This document shows, in pieces, positions 1 to 12,200 of a DNA stretch of 64,000 nucleotides. Source of the DNA: Massospora cicadina (Eukaryota > Entomophthoromycota > Entomophthoromycetes > Entomophthorales > Entomophthoraceae); contig JAKSZP010014516.1 of the NCBI GenBank assembly GCA_022478985.1, positions 62,001 to 126,000 on the forward strand, read 5' to 3'. The notes under the pieces are model-generated. The model saw only the letters and a program-made list of their open reading frames with translations. It searched no databases and was not told where the DNA came from. Positions within the stretch are counted from its first letter, which is position 1; every line of letters starts with the position of its first letter. A program made the position numbers and the translations under genes.

Positions 1-160
1 TTCATTTATTTATTTTTTCTTTTTTAATATACAATTATTTTTCTCTTTTTTAACTATACATATTGATATACATATACATATGTATATATATATTACTAAA
101 TATTATTCTCTTATAAATTGTGTATACATATTTTTATATTTTTTCTCATTAATTGGCCTT
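1..160. repeat. AT-rich low-complexity DNA
   Basis: Runs of T and alternating TA/CATA steps dominate. No coding signal is visible. It lies just beyond the integrase end of the minus-strand element Gyp-1, so it may belong to the 3' untranslated part or 3' LTR of that element, but I find no copy of its right-hand LTR here. Confidence 0.6.
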
Positions 161-179
161 TTTCCTAAACTTCCTTAGG

Positions 180-1250
180 AATTTTACATGGACTCAATTA
201 TAAATATGGCCTGTTTTAACCTCTTTGATGGTATAAACAAATCTCGACATTTTCTTAATAATCACAAATGGCCAACCCAAATGCAATCTAACTTCTGAAA
301 TAGGCCCAATCCATGTGTGTTACAGCATAGTACCTCTTCACCAACTTCAAATTTGGCCAATTTGTATTGACCTTTTGAATCCTTTTCATGTTGGGCCTTT
401 TTAACAGCAAAACTGTTGTCAAAGGCTTGAGCTTGCACCTTAATTAGGGTTTTGGCAAGCTTCTTGATGTATTGAGGATAACTACTTTCACCAGGATCTT
501 CTAGGACTGAATAAAGCAGCGATGGTAGGGCCAGATGTCTTCCATATAAGACCTGGAAAGGCGACAACTTTGTGGCCAAGTGATACAAAATGTTGTAAGT
601 GAACACAGCCAAGCTTAGGAATGTACTCCATTCAGATGGTTTGCTTGAGGTTAATTTCCAGACAATATTCACAAGCATCCCATTTACGCGCTCAACTATT
701 CTATTTGTCTTAAGATGGTAGGGAGCAGAGAGTACACCTTTTACTCCCATCAGCTGGTCAAGCTTTATAATTATATTGGCTGTAAAATTGGCTCCATTAT
801 CGGTCAGAATAACCTGCAGGCAACCACGCTTATGGATAACATTCTCATGGATAAACTTGGCTGTGGTTGTTGCACCTAATTCCTGAATAGCCTTGGCTTC
901 AACCCACTTAGTTAAGTGGTCAATAGCCATGATGATGTATTTGGCCTTAGAGTTGCTAGTGGGAAGTGGTCTGACAACATCTATTGATACGGTATGGCAA
1001 GCAAACTTGGGCTTAACAAGCTGGTAACATGTGCTTTTTCAGAACGGTTTTTCGCCTTGGCATTTGGCACAACACTCCAGTGTTTCCTGGATATCAAAGT
1101 GCATCGACTCCCAGTAGTAGTACAATCTAATATGTTCCTTAATCTTCTTAAATCCACCATGACCTATGGCCTTATGCGCTGCCATTATTAGGTTTGTTCA
1201 GGATGAGGGTTATAGAAAAATAAACTTTTTCCTTCAATTAATTTGTACAG
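180..1250 (-). pseudogene. Gyp-1 integrase
   Basis: The enzyme would insert element cDNA into the genome. The N-terminal H2C2 zinc domain is readable at about 1062-1190 (HKGHGG, then CAKCQ). The catalytic core is open at 262-930, with the three acidic residues in VSIDVV, LTDNGANFT and RIVERVNG, so the DDE triad is present. A C-terminal GWPFVI segment resembling the GPY/F region follows after a frameshift near 290. A frameshift also separates the zinc domain from the core. It lies downstream of RNase H as in other Ty3/gypsy pol genes. The family call is firm; activity is unlikely. Confidence 0.88.
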
Positions 1251-1271
1251 TACCCCATTTTTAATTGGAGT

Positions 1272-2173
1272 GTTTTTTCATAGATCTTTGAGTAGTTTTT
1301 GAATGGATTTGGGCTCATCCTGGAATTCTCCACTAATCATCTTTTGAAATAGCTCATCAGCGGCCAAACTGATAGTGGCAATCATAGGTAAATGGGATAG
1401 GCAATCGGCATTTTGGTGCTTCACTCCCGCATGACGTTTAATCATGTAATTATAGGCTTGAAGTTTTAGCGCCCACCGCACTAATTGGCCCTCAGATTCC
1501 TTCATGTTGTTCAGCCATCTTAGGAACAATTGGTCTGTAACAACTGTAAAGTGAGTGCCATGGAGATAAACCTAACATTGCTTGTAGGCATATATGACCA
1601 CCAAACATTCCCATTCTGTCACTGTATAGTTCCGTTCATTAATGTTTAAGGTATGACTAGCAAAGGCAACTGGGTGTTCCTCGCTGTCCCCCTTTATTTG
1701 AGACAAAAAGGCCCCAACTGCTGTAAGTGATGTATCAGTTTGGATAATAAACTCACGCTCAAAATCTGGATATTGGAGGACTGGGGCCATTATTAGGGCT
1801 AATTGGAGCTGATGAATGCCTCTTGACAGGCCTGATTCCAGTCAAACATGACCTTGTCCTTAAGCAGATGAAACAACGGCTCTCCAATTTGTGCAAAATT
1901 GGCAATGAATCGGTGATAATAACCAATCATGCTCAGAAAAACCTGTATATTGCGCTTGGATTTGGGCCATTATATCTTCAATATCGCATCTAGTTTGGAT
2001 GGTTGGGGTCAGAGTTCTTCCTTATTAATAACAAACCCAAGATATACCAATTGATCTTTGAAAAATTGGCACTTCTGGGGTTTGATTTTCAGATTTGCAG
2101 CCACTAGTCTCTTAAAAACTGTTTCTAAATGTTCCAGGTGGTTGGTGAAGGTGCAGCTAAAGACGTTTATATC
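1272..2173 (-). pseudogene. Gyp-1 RT C-terminal part and RNase H
   Basis: This part continues the RT cut at 2174. It starts with the segment after the YxDD box (KCQFFKDQLVYLGF, the RT thumb/primer grip), then SMIGYYHRFI, then RNase H with the catalytic Asp in IIQTDTS (1572-1790), a Glu in TEWEC, and the tail RWALKLQAYNY...KHQNADCLSHLP (1278-1529). One in-frame stop interrupts the frame around 1570 and another region near 1800-2000 is frameshifted. RNase H would remove the RNA strand during cDNA synthesis. Confidence 0.85.
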
Positions 2174-3605
2174 TGTCATGGAAACAGCAGAAGAAGTTGA
2201 GACTTGCCTGCCAGTCTGGATGTGTAAGCATTTAAAAAGCAAGCCATAATTCCAGAGGCATTGCTGACTGAATGACTTGATATGGAGCCGGGCATTGGGA
2301 AATGATGAATTGTTGGTGCAGCACAACCATGAGTATGATCCTGATGACGAACCACAATGAACCCACTCCTGACCCAGGGGGCCTTGCTGCAGGGGTGGGA
2401 TCACTGAGATAGTTTTGATGATTTCCTCAGCATATGTGGTCATTTCAACTGGGGCGGCAAGGAGACAGATTCTCTCTTGCAATTGGTGGATGTAAGGCCA
2501 CAAGATGCCTGCGTACTGGTACCAGAATTTTACAATAATGGGGTTGTAGCGCCAAAAATATTGGACTTGCTGAATCTAATTGACAACGGAGGGGGCCATA
2601 GTGACTAAGAGTACTGGTAGAGCCCATCCAGTATGCGGAACAACAGGCCACCAGGGAAACACCATCAGGGATGCGGTCAGAAGGAATAATACAAATAAAA
2701 ATTTGTTTTGGTTTTTTGGCAAAAAATTTTTATTGAAGGAAAAGGAAGAAAATCAACTAACAATTTTCTCAGTGCTATGCAACTGATTAAATAGTGGTCA
2801 ATTGGGGAAGTGACAAGCAGGGATTAAGACCCTCACTTATGATCTAACTGGCGAATTATTCAGGAATGGGCGGATTTGTTCCTTGGGAACCAACATCAAA
2901 AAATTTGGTGGCAGGCTGAGTCACTGTCAGTTTGACCTCAAATGTCCAAACTGAGGCTCAGCTACGTTTCTGACAGTTGGCATGATGGCGTTTGGCCTGA
3001 TGAGCGACGGGAATCCCCCAAGGCCATCCCACATAGGGGCGGGTCTATTTGGTTGGGATCAGGTTTGGGACGCCCAACCCACCCGCGCTCAGTTGCTGGG
3101 CCATTTATTTGGTCAGTGGCATCACATTGGCCGCAATGCCCAAATTGCTGACAGGGGGCTTCAAATCCTCATCGCTGGCACCCAATGCTATAACCTGATC
3201 ATCAAGGATGATCCCTGACGACTTTGGAAGGAAGGTGATTTGTTTGATTGACATATTAATCAAATTGGAACGGTCAGGCAATCCAGCTGATACCTCAGTC
3301 TTCATGCCTTTCCAGCCATTTAAGATCTGAGAATCAGCCAGATTGCCCCCCAAATTAGATCTGACTGATTTCAATTTGACAATCTCGGTGCAGATTTTGC
3401 TGATTTCCCATAACAGTTCTGCTGAGGTGAGTGTGGTTACTGGGGGTGGGATCCAAAGTGTAAGAGCTGTTACCCACCGCTTGTCTACTATGTGAGTGAG
3501 ATCACCCTGAGTAATGAGAGGTACCGCCATCCTCTTTGGTGTCTTCTTACTTGGGAATGGGAAGATGGCCCAATCAACCGCCAGGGGACATTCCCGGGAC
3601 TTACA
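2174..3605 (-). mobile_element. Solo chromovirus LTR (Chr-B type) inside Gyp-1 RT
   Basis: The insert starts TGTAAGTCCC and ends ATGACA on the minus strand and is flanked by a perfect 5-bp duplication ATATC (2169-2173 and 3606-3610). Removing it rejoins the Gyp-1 RT just after YLDDI. It is 1432 bp and includes the extra ~330 bp at the 3' end that distinguishes the Chr-B LTR from Chr-A. No internal sequence remains, so it is a solo LTR left by LTR-LTR recombination. It includes a coding-like stretch, listed separately. Confidence 0.92.
2870..3590 (-). pseudogene. LTR-embedded coding stretch (chromovirus pol extension), copy 1
   Basis: Within the solo LTR a frame is open for 141 codons (3105-3530, beginning MAVPLITQGDLTH) and resumes after a stop to end near SQGTNPPIPE at about 2880. 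The same protein can be read in the other Chr LTRs at 34345-35090, 45525-46270, 54471-55184 and 59295-60040. It has a helical, possibly coiled segment (SAELLWEISKICTEIVKLKS), and further on HPYVGWPWGIP-like and NHWKCSRA-like stretches. I recognise no known domain. Confidence 0.6.
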
Positions 3606-4060
3606 ATATCATCCAAATAAACCAACACACAAGATAATTTTAAATCTCCAAGGATCATGTCCATCGTTCTTTGAAATGTAGCTGGGGCATTGCAAAGTCC
3701 TTGTGGCATCCTTGTCAGCTGGAATAGGCCCTCTTGAGCTATAATGACGCATTTTTTGCGCTCCTCTTTGGGCATATTGATCTGCCAATATCCGCTTATT
3801 AGGTCCATAGCAGAAAAGAACTTTGCGCCTCCAAGTCAATCTAAAGCATCGTCAATCCATAGGAGGGGATAAGAATCCTTCTTGGTGATGTTGTTTAATT
3901 TTTGATAATCAATGATGACCCAATTGCTCCCATCCTTCTTTTTTACTATTAAATTTGGGGCAGCCCAAGGGCTCTTCAATGGGACCAGCATTCCATGATC
4001 TAGAAGTTCTTTTATCTCTTTAGAAACGACTTCTTCTGCTGCTTTCAAACGTCTAATCAG
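3606..4060 (-). pseudogene. Gyp-1 reverse transcriptase, N-terminal part
   Basis: RNA-dependent DNA polymerase of Gyp-1. Visible motifs in order: SPWAAPNLIVKKKDGSNW, DYQKLNNIT, MDLISGYWQI, MPQGLCNAPATFQRTMD and the catalytic VYLDDI. A frame break lies at about 3838. The coding frame meets the solo LTR directly after the Ile codon of YLDDI; the rest of the domain is at 1800-2173. Confidence 0.9.
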
Positions 4061-4089
4061 CCATAGCCAGATGGGGTCATGGTCATTTG

Positions 4090-5060
4090 TGTCATTTGTG
4101 TATTACATTTTTAGCACAACCTAAATCAAAATCATCTTTTGCAAATATTTCCCAGTATTTTTGAAATAAATTCTGGACTTGAACCTTTTCCATGTCAGTT
4201 AAGTTCCCTAATTTGGCCATAGGAACAACGTTATTGATACTTATGATTTCATCATTGGGAAGTCCTATCTCGCCTAAGGTCACAAATTTGTGAACTGTCT
4301 GAATTTTGGTTTTCAGAAATAGATGTAGGTAGGCAATAACCTGATGTCTCTGTATCTTTGGGCCAATTCTGAAGGTTTGCACATAAGATTTTAATTTCCT
4401 TATGACCTGGAATGACTATCCCCAGTGCGATATTCAGCTCCAATTGAGATCTACACCATGGCTGGTATATTTCCCCATATATAGTCCTTCTGGAATTTTA
4501 ATAGTCAGTCCAGTATGAATGACTACTTGAGTTCCAGGTAGCACGGTAGTCTGCTGATTTGATTGTAATGGAATTCCCTTTGATTCTCAAATCTGCATTG
4601 GAAGGGACTTAATTTTGGATGGGATTTTGTGTACTCAATTGGGACTATCCCATCCTTATAGGCCAGGTTAAAAAATAACTTCAGCTATTTCTTTTCAGCC
4701 TTTCCATTTCTGTTATAATAGATTGGGATGCTTTGCCCCAAAGTATTCAGCGTATCTTCCTTATGGTTTGTGACAACACCAAATCTTCTCAGGAATTGGT
4801 CCCAAAAAGAATATCATAACTGTTATTTGGCAAGACTATGTCCAGTATCATCACTACAATGGATCCAAACTTTAATGGTAACGTGCTATAAGCCCCAAGT
4901 GACTTAGTATTATGGGCTCCTGCTGTACCATATTCTTGACAATGTGCAACGTCGGGCGCAATTTTCAGCTTCTTTACCAATTTGGTGCTGACAATGTTGA
5001 TAGGTGTCCCACTATCAATGATGGACCAAACTCGAACTTTACTTACTGCAATATCCACAT
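4090..5060 (-). pseudogene. Gyp-1 aspartic protease and linker to RT
   Basis: The protease would cleave the Gag-Pol polyprotein. The active-site loop reads SIIDSGTPINIVSTKLV (within 4789-5058), a DSG form of the usual DTG, followed by a hydrophobic stretch and YDILFGTNS. The linker to RT at 4092-4382 is partly open. Stops and frame changes separate the pieces between 4440 and 4790. Confidence 0.75.
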
Positions 5061-7640
5061 AATTAATTCAGAGTAGGTATCAGAATCGTTTATTAGGTGA
5101 ATATTAGAGTAAGTGTTTGGTTCCAAGTGGGACTTTAGACTTGAGCAGATCTCTGGAAAATTCTCTGCTAAAGTCTTCATAGGTATGGCCACTTGCACGT
5201 CCTGTAGTGTGGGAATATCAGCTGAGCATTTAGGATGGTTACTCAGCCCTTGGTCAATGACTTGCTTGGCGTAGAGCTTTACTACTTCAGCCTGAGCTTC
5301 TTCAGTGCCCTCTGATTGCTTTAGTTCTTTTGCTTTGGCCTGGGTGGTAACCATATAGACGTCATCAGCCACAATGTGATGTAAGCTATCTTTGGCCACT
5401 TTGTTGGCCAAGAAAAGCTTGCTAGGGTCAGGTGGAATGTGCGTTAAGGCATTGGTGGAGGTAGAGCATTCCGCCTCTACTCCACCTGTTCTTTTCCCGC
5501 CTGCTCTTCATTGTTAACCTTTAAGGCCACATTAACCCCAGGTTTCTTATCAGGCCATCTGTAGCATTGGCTAGAATACTGTCCTTTTTTGGCCACAATT
5601 ATGACAGGTAATCAGCCCTGTTTGCTGATCATTTTTTGGATTTATGGGCCAATTGTTTTTTCCATGTTCATTAAAATTTGTATTTTTTGGGCTCAAAAAT
5701 TGAAATTTCAATTGCTCTTTGGGCTGATTAGGGGCGTCGAAGCTACTTACACATTATATCAGATAATCTATAAGTTCTAACGCTCCCTTGGGCTGATTAG
5801 AGGCTGTGATCATGACACGCTGCAAGTCTCAGTATGGCTTGATAGCATGCTGCATTGCAATCTTTGCATCGAATTCATCTATGGCACCTGAACTGAGTAA
5901 GACCTGAGCCTCATGGAAAGATCTATCCGCAAAGTCTCAGATAGACTCATTCCGCTGAAATTAAATATTGAGTAAGTCTATCTTCCTGGAGGATAGTTTA
6001 TCAGGGCCTCTAAATTGTCTTACGACGGCCTTTTTCAAATCTGAATAGGACCAGTTGTCACCCAAATAGGGCATAACAAGATCAACACTATATGAGTTCA
6101 GACAATTAATGAGAGCTGTAGACTTCTCATGATCTGACCCTGCTCGCTTAGCTTTTTGAACACTTTTATGAATGAATGTACATTTTCTTTTTGTCAAATT
6201 TTGGCAAATTCAAGGGTTTGAAGTCATCGCGCCTAGAATTGGCCAGAGGAGTTACGCTTTATCTAGAGTTTGAACGTCTGGGGAAATCTTTAGTCAGAAT
6301 TGAAGTTTGTTTGCAACAAGTGTCATCCAGAGTTGGGATTGAAGCAAGAACTTTTGGCATTGAGTGAACATCCAAAATATCTGTTTTGTTATCCCTATCA
6401 ACTCTGGAGGATTCTGCTTCATGAAATTGCTCTGAACTGCTCAATTTGGACTCCTGAATTTGGGCCTTATGTAATTTCTTCAGTTGTGTTCTGCCAGAAT
6501 ACTTAGAGGTTTTACTGCTCTCCCCCCTCAAAGACTAGTCGAACAGTTGCAACTTCTCTCCTTTAGGTCGTTGACTTCCTTTTTAAGGTCTTCACGTTAT
6601 TTCCAAAAGATAATTTGAGAAGCCAGTATATGCTTCACATCTTTGGTCAGATTGGCAACGCGGTCATTAGTTACTAATAGCTGTGTTTGAAGATCTTGTT
6701 TTTCTTTAGTAAGTTCAACATTCTTTGCTTGCATAATGATATTTTTGACTGGAGTTTCATAAATTATTCCTAAATTTGCTCAAATTCTTCCTCATTATTT
6801 GGCCCTACTGGCATGGCAGCCAGGTCTTCAATGCTCTTTTGCAATATTCCCAAATCAGTTTGGACATATTTATTGAGTTGAACATGCATGTTTTACAATT
6901 CCAAGTGGCTTTTCTGAGAAAATGTGGAATCTTCAGTTAAACGTTCAGTCTGAGATGACAAGAATTTGGAGTAATTCTCCAATTTCTGGCAGCATTTACT
7001 GATATTATTGACCCACCCACTGGTCAGTCCATGTAAAGAGAGGACCTCAGCTGCAATTTTCAGAACTTTTTCATTGAGTTGATTTTCCAAGGTGTTCACT
7101 CTTCTGCGGGCATCATTCACCTGTTCTGTCTTATATACAATAGCCTCTCTAACTTAATTAAAACTGGAATTCAGCTTATCTAGTAAGCCTCATTGGAAAG
7201 ATCGCTCCTCCTCTTGTATTCTGTAAATTTCTACAATCTCTAGATTATGTCAAGCCAGAATCCTTTGGGTGTGCTTGATTGAGGGCTGTATGAAGATAAC
7301 CAAAAACTCATTGGTTGCTTGTGTACAGTTGAGGCGTTTGGACAAGGTTGCCATGGTCGCCTCTCAGTACCGCATATACATCTCCATCTTGAAGGCCTGA
7401 TCCTTCAAGTAGTAAAACAGCCCAAAAGATGAGTCCATTTTTGATATACCGATTCTATACCCATGAAATAGGGTCTCCATCATCTCCTTCACACTATAAA
7501 AGGTAAATTTGATAGGGGACAGTTGTGTCCAAATGCCCTCCTCACACCATGATTAGATTTAAGGAGTGTGAAGTGCTCTCCTCGGTATTCTGGCGTGAAG
7601 TGTTGAAGTACTCAGTGATTTCTCTGTCACTGGTTTCCAT
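5043..7640 (-). pseudogene. Gyp-1 gag (capsid and zinc knuckle)
   Basis: A likely start ATG is at 7640 (METSDREITEYF), about 80 bp inside the primer-binding site. Fragments of the capsid-like region are open at 6893-7120, 6259-6531 and 5961-6197 (the last has WSYSDLKKAVVRQF). A zinc knuckle CHNCGQK...QC is readable around 5550-5610 after allowing one frame change. The nucleocapsid-to-protease region is open at 5043-5411. The many breaks mean this Gag could not be made. Confidence 0.75.
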
Positions 7641-7718
7641 GTTATTTTAATCATAACTTCTGGCAGCTCCTGCCTAGTATTTAGATGAATTCTTCATATT
7701 AAAGTGTAACATGGTTTT

Positions 7719-7730
7719 TAGTGAGCACCA
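7719..7730 (-). promoter_or_regulatory. Gyp-1 primer-binding site
   Basis: On the minus strand this reads TGGTGCTCACTA. It begins with TGG and would pair with a tRNA 3' end of the form ...GAGCACCA. It lies 4 nt from the LTR end if the LTR starts at 7735. Gyp-4 has the identical 12-mer and Gyp-3 shares its first 8 bases. Confidence 0.7.
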
Positions 7731-7734
7731 CTTG

Positions 7735-9200
7735 TGAGTTTTTGAGGATTAAATCTCTTATTAAATGTATTCCTGTTTTGCTAGTTGGGAAGAGTTTCAG
7801 TTGATAAATCCTCAAATATGCTATGTGTCTTATGGCATTTCCTAACCATTTGGAAGCTCACAAAGCTAAACAACAATATCTGACTCTCTTAGTTTCTTCT
7901 AGTGTATTTTCCCTCTCTAATTGGGAACTCTTCAGACATAGGTAATTATGACAAGCTCCCCTGAATGCTTGTCTACAAACTTAATATGAAGATCAGATTA
8001 AGATAAGAAGATATAAGATGAAAATATGAAGATATGAAAAGATGATGATTTTATTTTAGGGCCAAGCGCCAGTATTTTATACCTCTAGGACATCTCATGG
8101 CCATACTCATCTATTAGATGAGTTAATTAAAACCATGCCAATCTGCTATGGATTATGGCAGTGCTTATTAAATTATCCCAAGTTAATTTGGCCCTTAAAT
8201 TAATTTAATTACAATCATTTCAGCCCAATTGGAGGCACTACTACTCTCATAATCAGGAAAATTTTAGGCATAATATTAGCACCTCAGCAGTGTATATTTG
8301 CCTTACATTCAGCCCAATTACATTTCATCATACAGCTAACAAAATACAATAAGTAGGGGAAAAGAATATATAGAATTCAAATAATGATGTACCCCTAATT
8401 GGAACGTCAGCAGGCCTCTCAATAGTACTAGGTCCTCCCTATTCAGGCCATCCATGTGCAAGTACTATTGTTTCGTCATACAGCTGATGAAATACAACAA
8501 TTGATGGAAAAGAATATATGGATTCAAATAATGACGCACCCTTAATTGGGACATTGGCAACCCTCTCAATAGTACTTGGTACTCCCTAATTGGTAAGTCC
8601 ATATATAAGTACTATCATGCTGAATATGGTGATTGACATACATAAAGATTATTATTCATTAACTTATTTGCATTAAATTCATAAATGCAATTAAGTTTGT
8701 GCTGTAGATTAATTTGGTTTGCCCAAGTGGTTCCCTTAATTGGCCATAACATGATTATATCATAGCTATTATTAGCTACAATAATTGGGACAATATAAGT
8801 ACAACTGAGGCGGTTTTGGGATGAATCTAGTTATGTGGATAAATTGGGAGTGATCAAAGGAACCATCAATGGGAGCAATATATCAGCTTTAATGGTTTTC
8901 TTGAAGGGTTTATGTTTGAGTCAACCATCAAAATCTAACAGCCTTTCACCTATAAAGATATCATTCCATATCCCATTATCAGCCTTCAAATACCCCAAAT
9001 ACACAGAGTAGGCATTTTTAATAAAGTACCATTTATCACAACCACACATCTTATTAGTATACTATATTTGTAAAGTAAGTTATAGTCTTACGCTTTGTAA
9101 GTGCTGCAATTTATGTTTTGGCATCTCCAAGTTTATCACGTTGTTAAAACCTTGCTGAATTGGCACCAGCGAGCAATTAGATACCAAGTTCTAAAAATAT
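7735..9200 (-). repeat. Gyp-1 5' LTR region
   Basis: This non-coding stretch adjoins the primer-binding site and should be the 5' LTR. A TATA-like box (TATAAAATA on minus, 8073-8081) lies in a position suited to start transcription towards gag. A 148-bp tandem duplication occupies 8323-8618. The right edge cannot be fixed because the other LTR is not in the window; LINE-m begins at about 9215. Confidence 0.6.
8323..8618. repeat. 148-bp tandem duplication in the Gyp-1 LTR
   Basis: Two adjacent units share landmarks in the same order: TTTC[AG]TCATACAGCT, GGAAAAGAATATAT, TCAAATAATGA and CTCTCAATAGTACT. The first unit starts at 8323 and the second at 8471. The units differ at many sites, so the duplication is old. 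Confidence 0.8.
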
Positions 9201-9259
9201 ACATAATTATGCAGATTATTTGGGTAAGGTCACAAGGGGATGAATACCTCTGGTGTAAT

Positions 9260-12200
9260 TGATAATATAATGATATGGATACTTAAAAGGAACCCCAGAG
9301 GGTTCTTATCCCCTCCTGTTGTTATCCAGGACTGCCAGGTTTAGGACGATGGGGAGGGGGTTCATGCTGACTTATACTTAGATGAAGCATGAGTGAAGGA
9401 ATGAGTCAATATTTAGGAACCATATGGGGAATCATGAGTTGATTAGCCTTCTGTTTTGTGAGGTCATGTTGCCAAACAACAATTCTTGAAAATGTTACAA
9501 TATACGGTAGTGAAAACTATTGATGGCTTCTTGGAGGGTGGGCTTTATTCCTGTAGATGAATCCAATACTATAGTATGGGTTGTCCATATTGCTATTGAA
9601 ACTATTAGTGCCCATAAAGATGGATAAATAGGGGACTTCATATTGAGAGCAAACATGTTTCTAACTAAACTTGTTGATTGCCCATTGCCTTGGCGGAGTA
9701 GGAGCATGACCTCTTTCCAGATAGCAATCAATGTCAGACATTGTTCTAGGTGGTATAATAAGCTTCCATATTGGCTACATATTGTGCATGAAGAGTGGGC
9801 AGCGTTTAATCGTTCTGCTGTGCAATACACTCTCTGCATACATCTCCATACATATGCACATATCCTGGGTTGTATTAGTGAGTGGCGTGTGTATCTCCAG
9901 ACAATTCTTTGGGTCTCCAGGCTGTATGGTATGTCCATTAGATCCAGGTAATTAATCCTGGCTATGGTACTCAGGTTTTGATTTATCACGTTGTTTGTAA
10001 CTACTAGGACATTATCTTCTTGTCTGTGAGTTAGCCTTGGGCGACCTCAGTGACTGGTCTGGCCAATTATGTGAATCTTCCACTCTTCCCTTTATGGCTA
10101 GAAGTATTCATTTACAGTGTACAGGGATGTCATGAGGTCCTGCAGCAGTTTGGTGGGATGTCAGATTCATAATCAATGAGTTTGGATGACTTGAATCTCT
10201 TATTTGGAGCGCTTGTGAAAATTTTGATCTTGTTTCTATGGATCAAAATATGTGTGGAAGGTCTGGTTAGTCACCTGAGCTATCCAGGATCCTAGTATAT
10301 GTGCCGCTTGTCTTACATAATTAGTTATTTCCATACCTCCATTCCTCCTAGGGCCAAATAAAGTTTCAAGTCGCGCAGGGGCTTTATGGTCAGACCAAAG
10401 CCATCCTGTATTAAGACATATATTGTGTTGAAAGATAAGGATAGTGAAAAAGCAATTTTTATGGGCCATAAACCAGATAATTGATAATATCATGTATTGG
10501 CTATTATAACTCGTTTATTTAGACCTGTATGATGTCCATGCAAGGAGTCAATGCGTTTTGTTATTTTTATATAGAAGATGATTCTCCATCATGGTGTTGG
10601 CGTACCCCCTGCTTCTAACCATACCCTCAAGTGGCGGACAGGTCCAGCTGCTGGCTTGGTAGTGAAGGGAAACTCTAGTGGGGTAAATGGTGATCTTCAC
10701 CTCCTAGGTCTGGTGAGGATTCTTAAGGTTGTATTAGTCTGATGACCAAAAGTGTATGTTGTCCAATGGTCTGATGTTTCCCCAGAAGTGTAATTTAAGT
10801 TTTTCCAGCATTATTTAATGCATTGCTGATGGATGAGTATTCTTGTATTGATTTCTCAAGTATATGAGCATCCTGGCTGCTGGATATACCCACCACACAG
10901 TTGTCAGCAAAAGCCATCACTTTGACTGGTGGTTGGCCCTAAACATTGATTCCATTGATGGGGACATTTGTATTCCAGATTAAGGAATTAAGACTAAAAT
11001 TATCTAGTAGAGGGCTTAGAGGGTCCCCTTATTTGAGTCACCTATGTGGAAAAACTAGGTTAGAAAGAAAACCTGTTCCACAAACAGCCATGGTGTCTGA
11101 CTCTGTGAACAACATCTCCCAGCTTATAAGCCTATTTGGGAGTTTGAAAATTTGAAGGAAGGCCCTGAGATAAGTCCAGTTCTCCATGTCATATGTTTCC
11201 TGTTGATTAATAAAAACCAGCGCTCCAGAGGGTTTAGCTTGGCAGACATTTGCAACTGTGTGAATATTGTCCCATATGGATATTCTGGGGACAAAATTCA
11301 TATTATGATGGGGATATCACATCAGTTGCAATCTCTCTAATCGTTTGGCCATAATTTTTGTGAATAATTTTGTGTCAGTATTAGTCAGGGATATTGGGAG
11401 CCAATTGGATGGTTTAATCTATCTACTTTTTTGTGAGATTGACTGTCTATGCTTCTTTACCTTCAGGGTGATGGCATGTTTCCATAATGCCTAATTCATG
11501 GAAGCTAAAAGAATATTAGAAATAGCATTAAGATTTTTATAAAAAACATAAGTAAGATTATCAGGTCCAGGGCATTTCCCTCATGATGCACTGTGCACCA
11601 CTTCCAATAATTTCTCATGAAAATTTAAGTTAACTAAATTATTGGTTTGAGCTAAGGTGCAAATATGTGCATTGCAAGGATTTTTTTTTTTCGCTGGTTT
11701 TACCAGATCAGATTTATATAAATTAGTGTAAAAACTGTGTACTTCAGTTGCAACTTCCTTGGGTGTTTCTGCTATGGATGTATTCAATTTTCAGACCTAT
11801 ATGAAGGGTAATATGTTATTTTGGGCGTAAAATTGGCGGAAAATGATTCAAAAAAGTTTTCCATATTTTAGGTTTACTACTCTGTATTGAACACCAACGC
11901 ATTGTTGTTGTTCATGTATCAGGGAGTTTAAGCATGCAGAAACCCCTGCTCATGTGCGTCACCATCTAGGGCTGTAACTTGTGCATGGGAAATTGTTTTC
12001 CAGGTGATCAATTTCAGCCAAAGAGCGTTTAGTGATGGCTGAGCTGCCCTATATCTTCTTGATGCTGTGTGTTTAATCTTTGTATTATTAATTTTTGGAA
12101 TTTTCCCAGGCGATCAGTGGGTCTGAACAAAAAGGTATTTAAAAACCCATGTTGAGGATATTTCCACCACCCAGTGGTGAATTTCTGAGTCTGCTAAATT

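Larger units (their letters stand above)
161..9200 (-). mobile_element. Gyp-1: Ty3/gypsy retrotransposon, minus strand, decayed
   Basis: Reading leftward on the minus strand the order is LTR, primer-binding site, gag with zinc knuckle, protease, RT, RNase H, integrase, which is the Ty3/gypsy order. The RT is split by a solo LTR (2174-3605). The 5' LTR lies at the right; the 3' LTR is not recognised and probably lies left of the window. Several domains remain open over long stretches (integrase 222 codons), but gag and RT carry stops and frameshifts, so the copy is dead. No chromodomain follows the integrase, unlike the Chr elements. The outer edges are approximate. Confidence 0.85.

Noticed and set aside
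2580..2786. Plus-strand 68-codon frame with a Lys-rich tail
   Set aside because: It lies within the solo LTR on the opposite strand and is not kept in other LTR copies.
8395..8590. Further copies of the CTAGTACT retroposon terminus
   Set aside because: AATAGTACTAGGTCC occurs in both units of the LTR duplication and lacks the CCATCTAGTACT-plus-A terminus and any flanking duplication.
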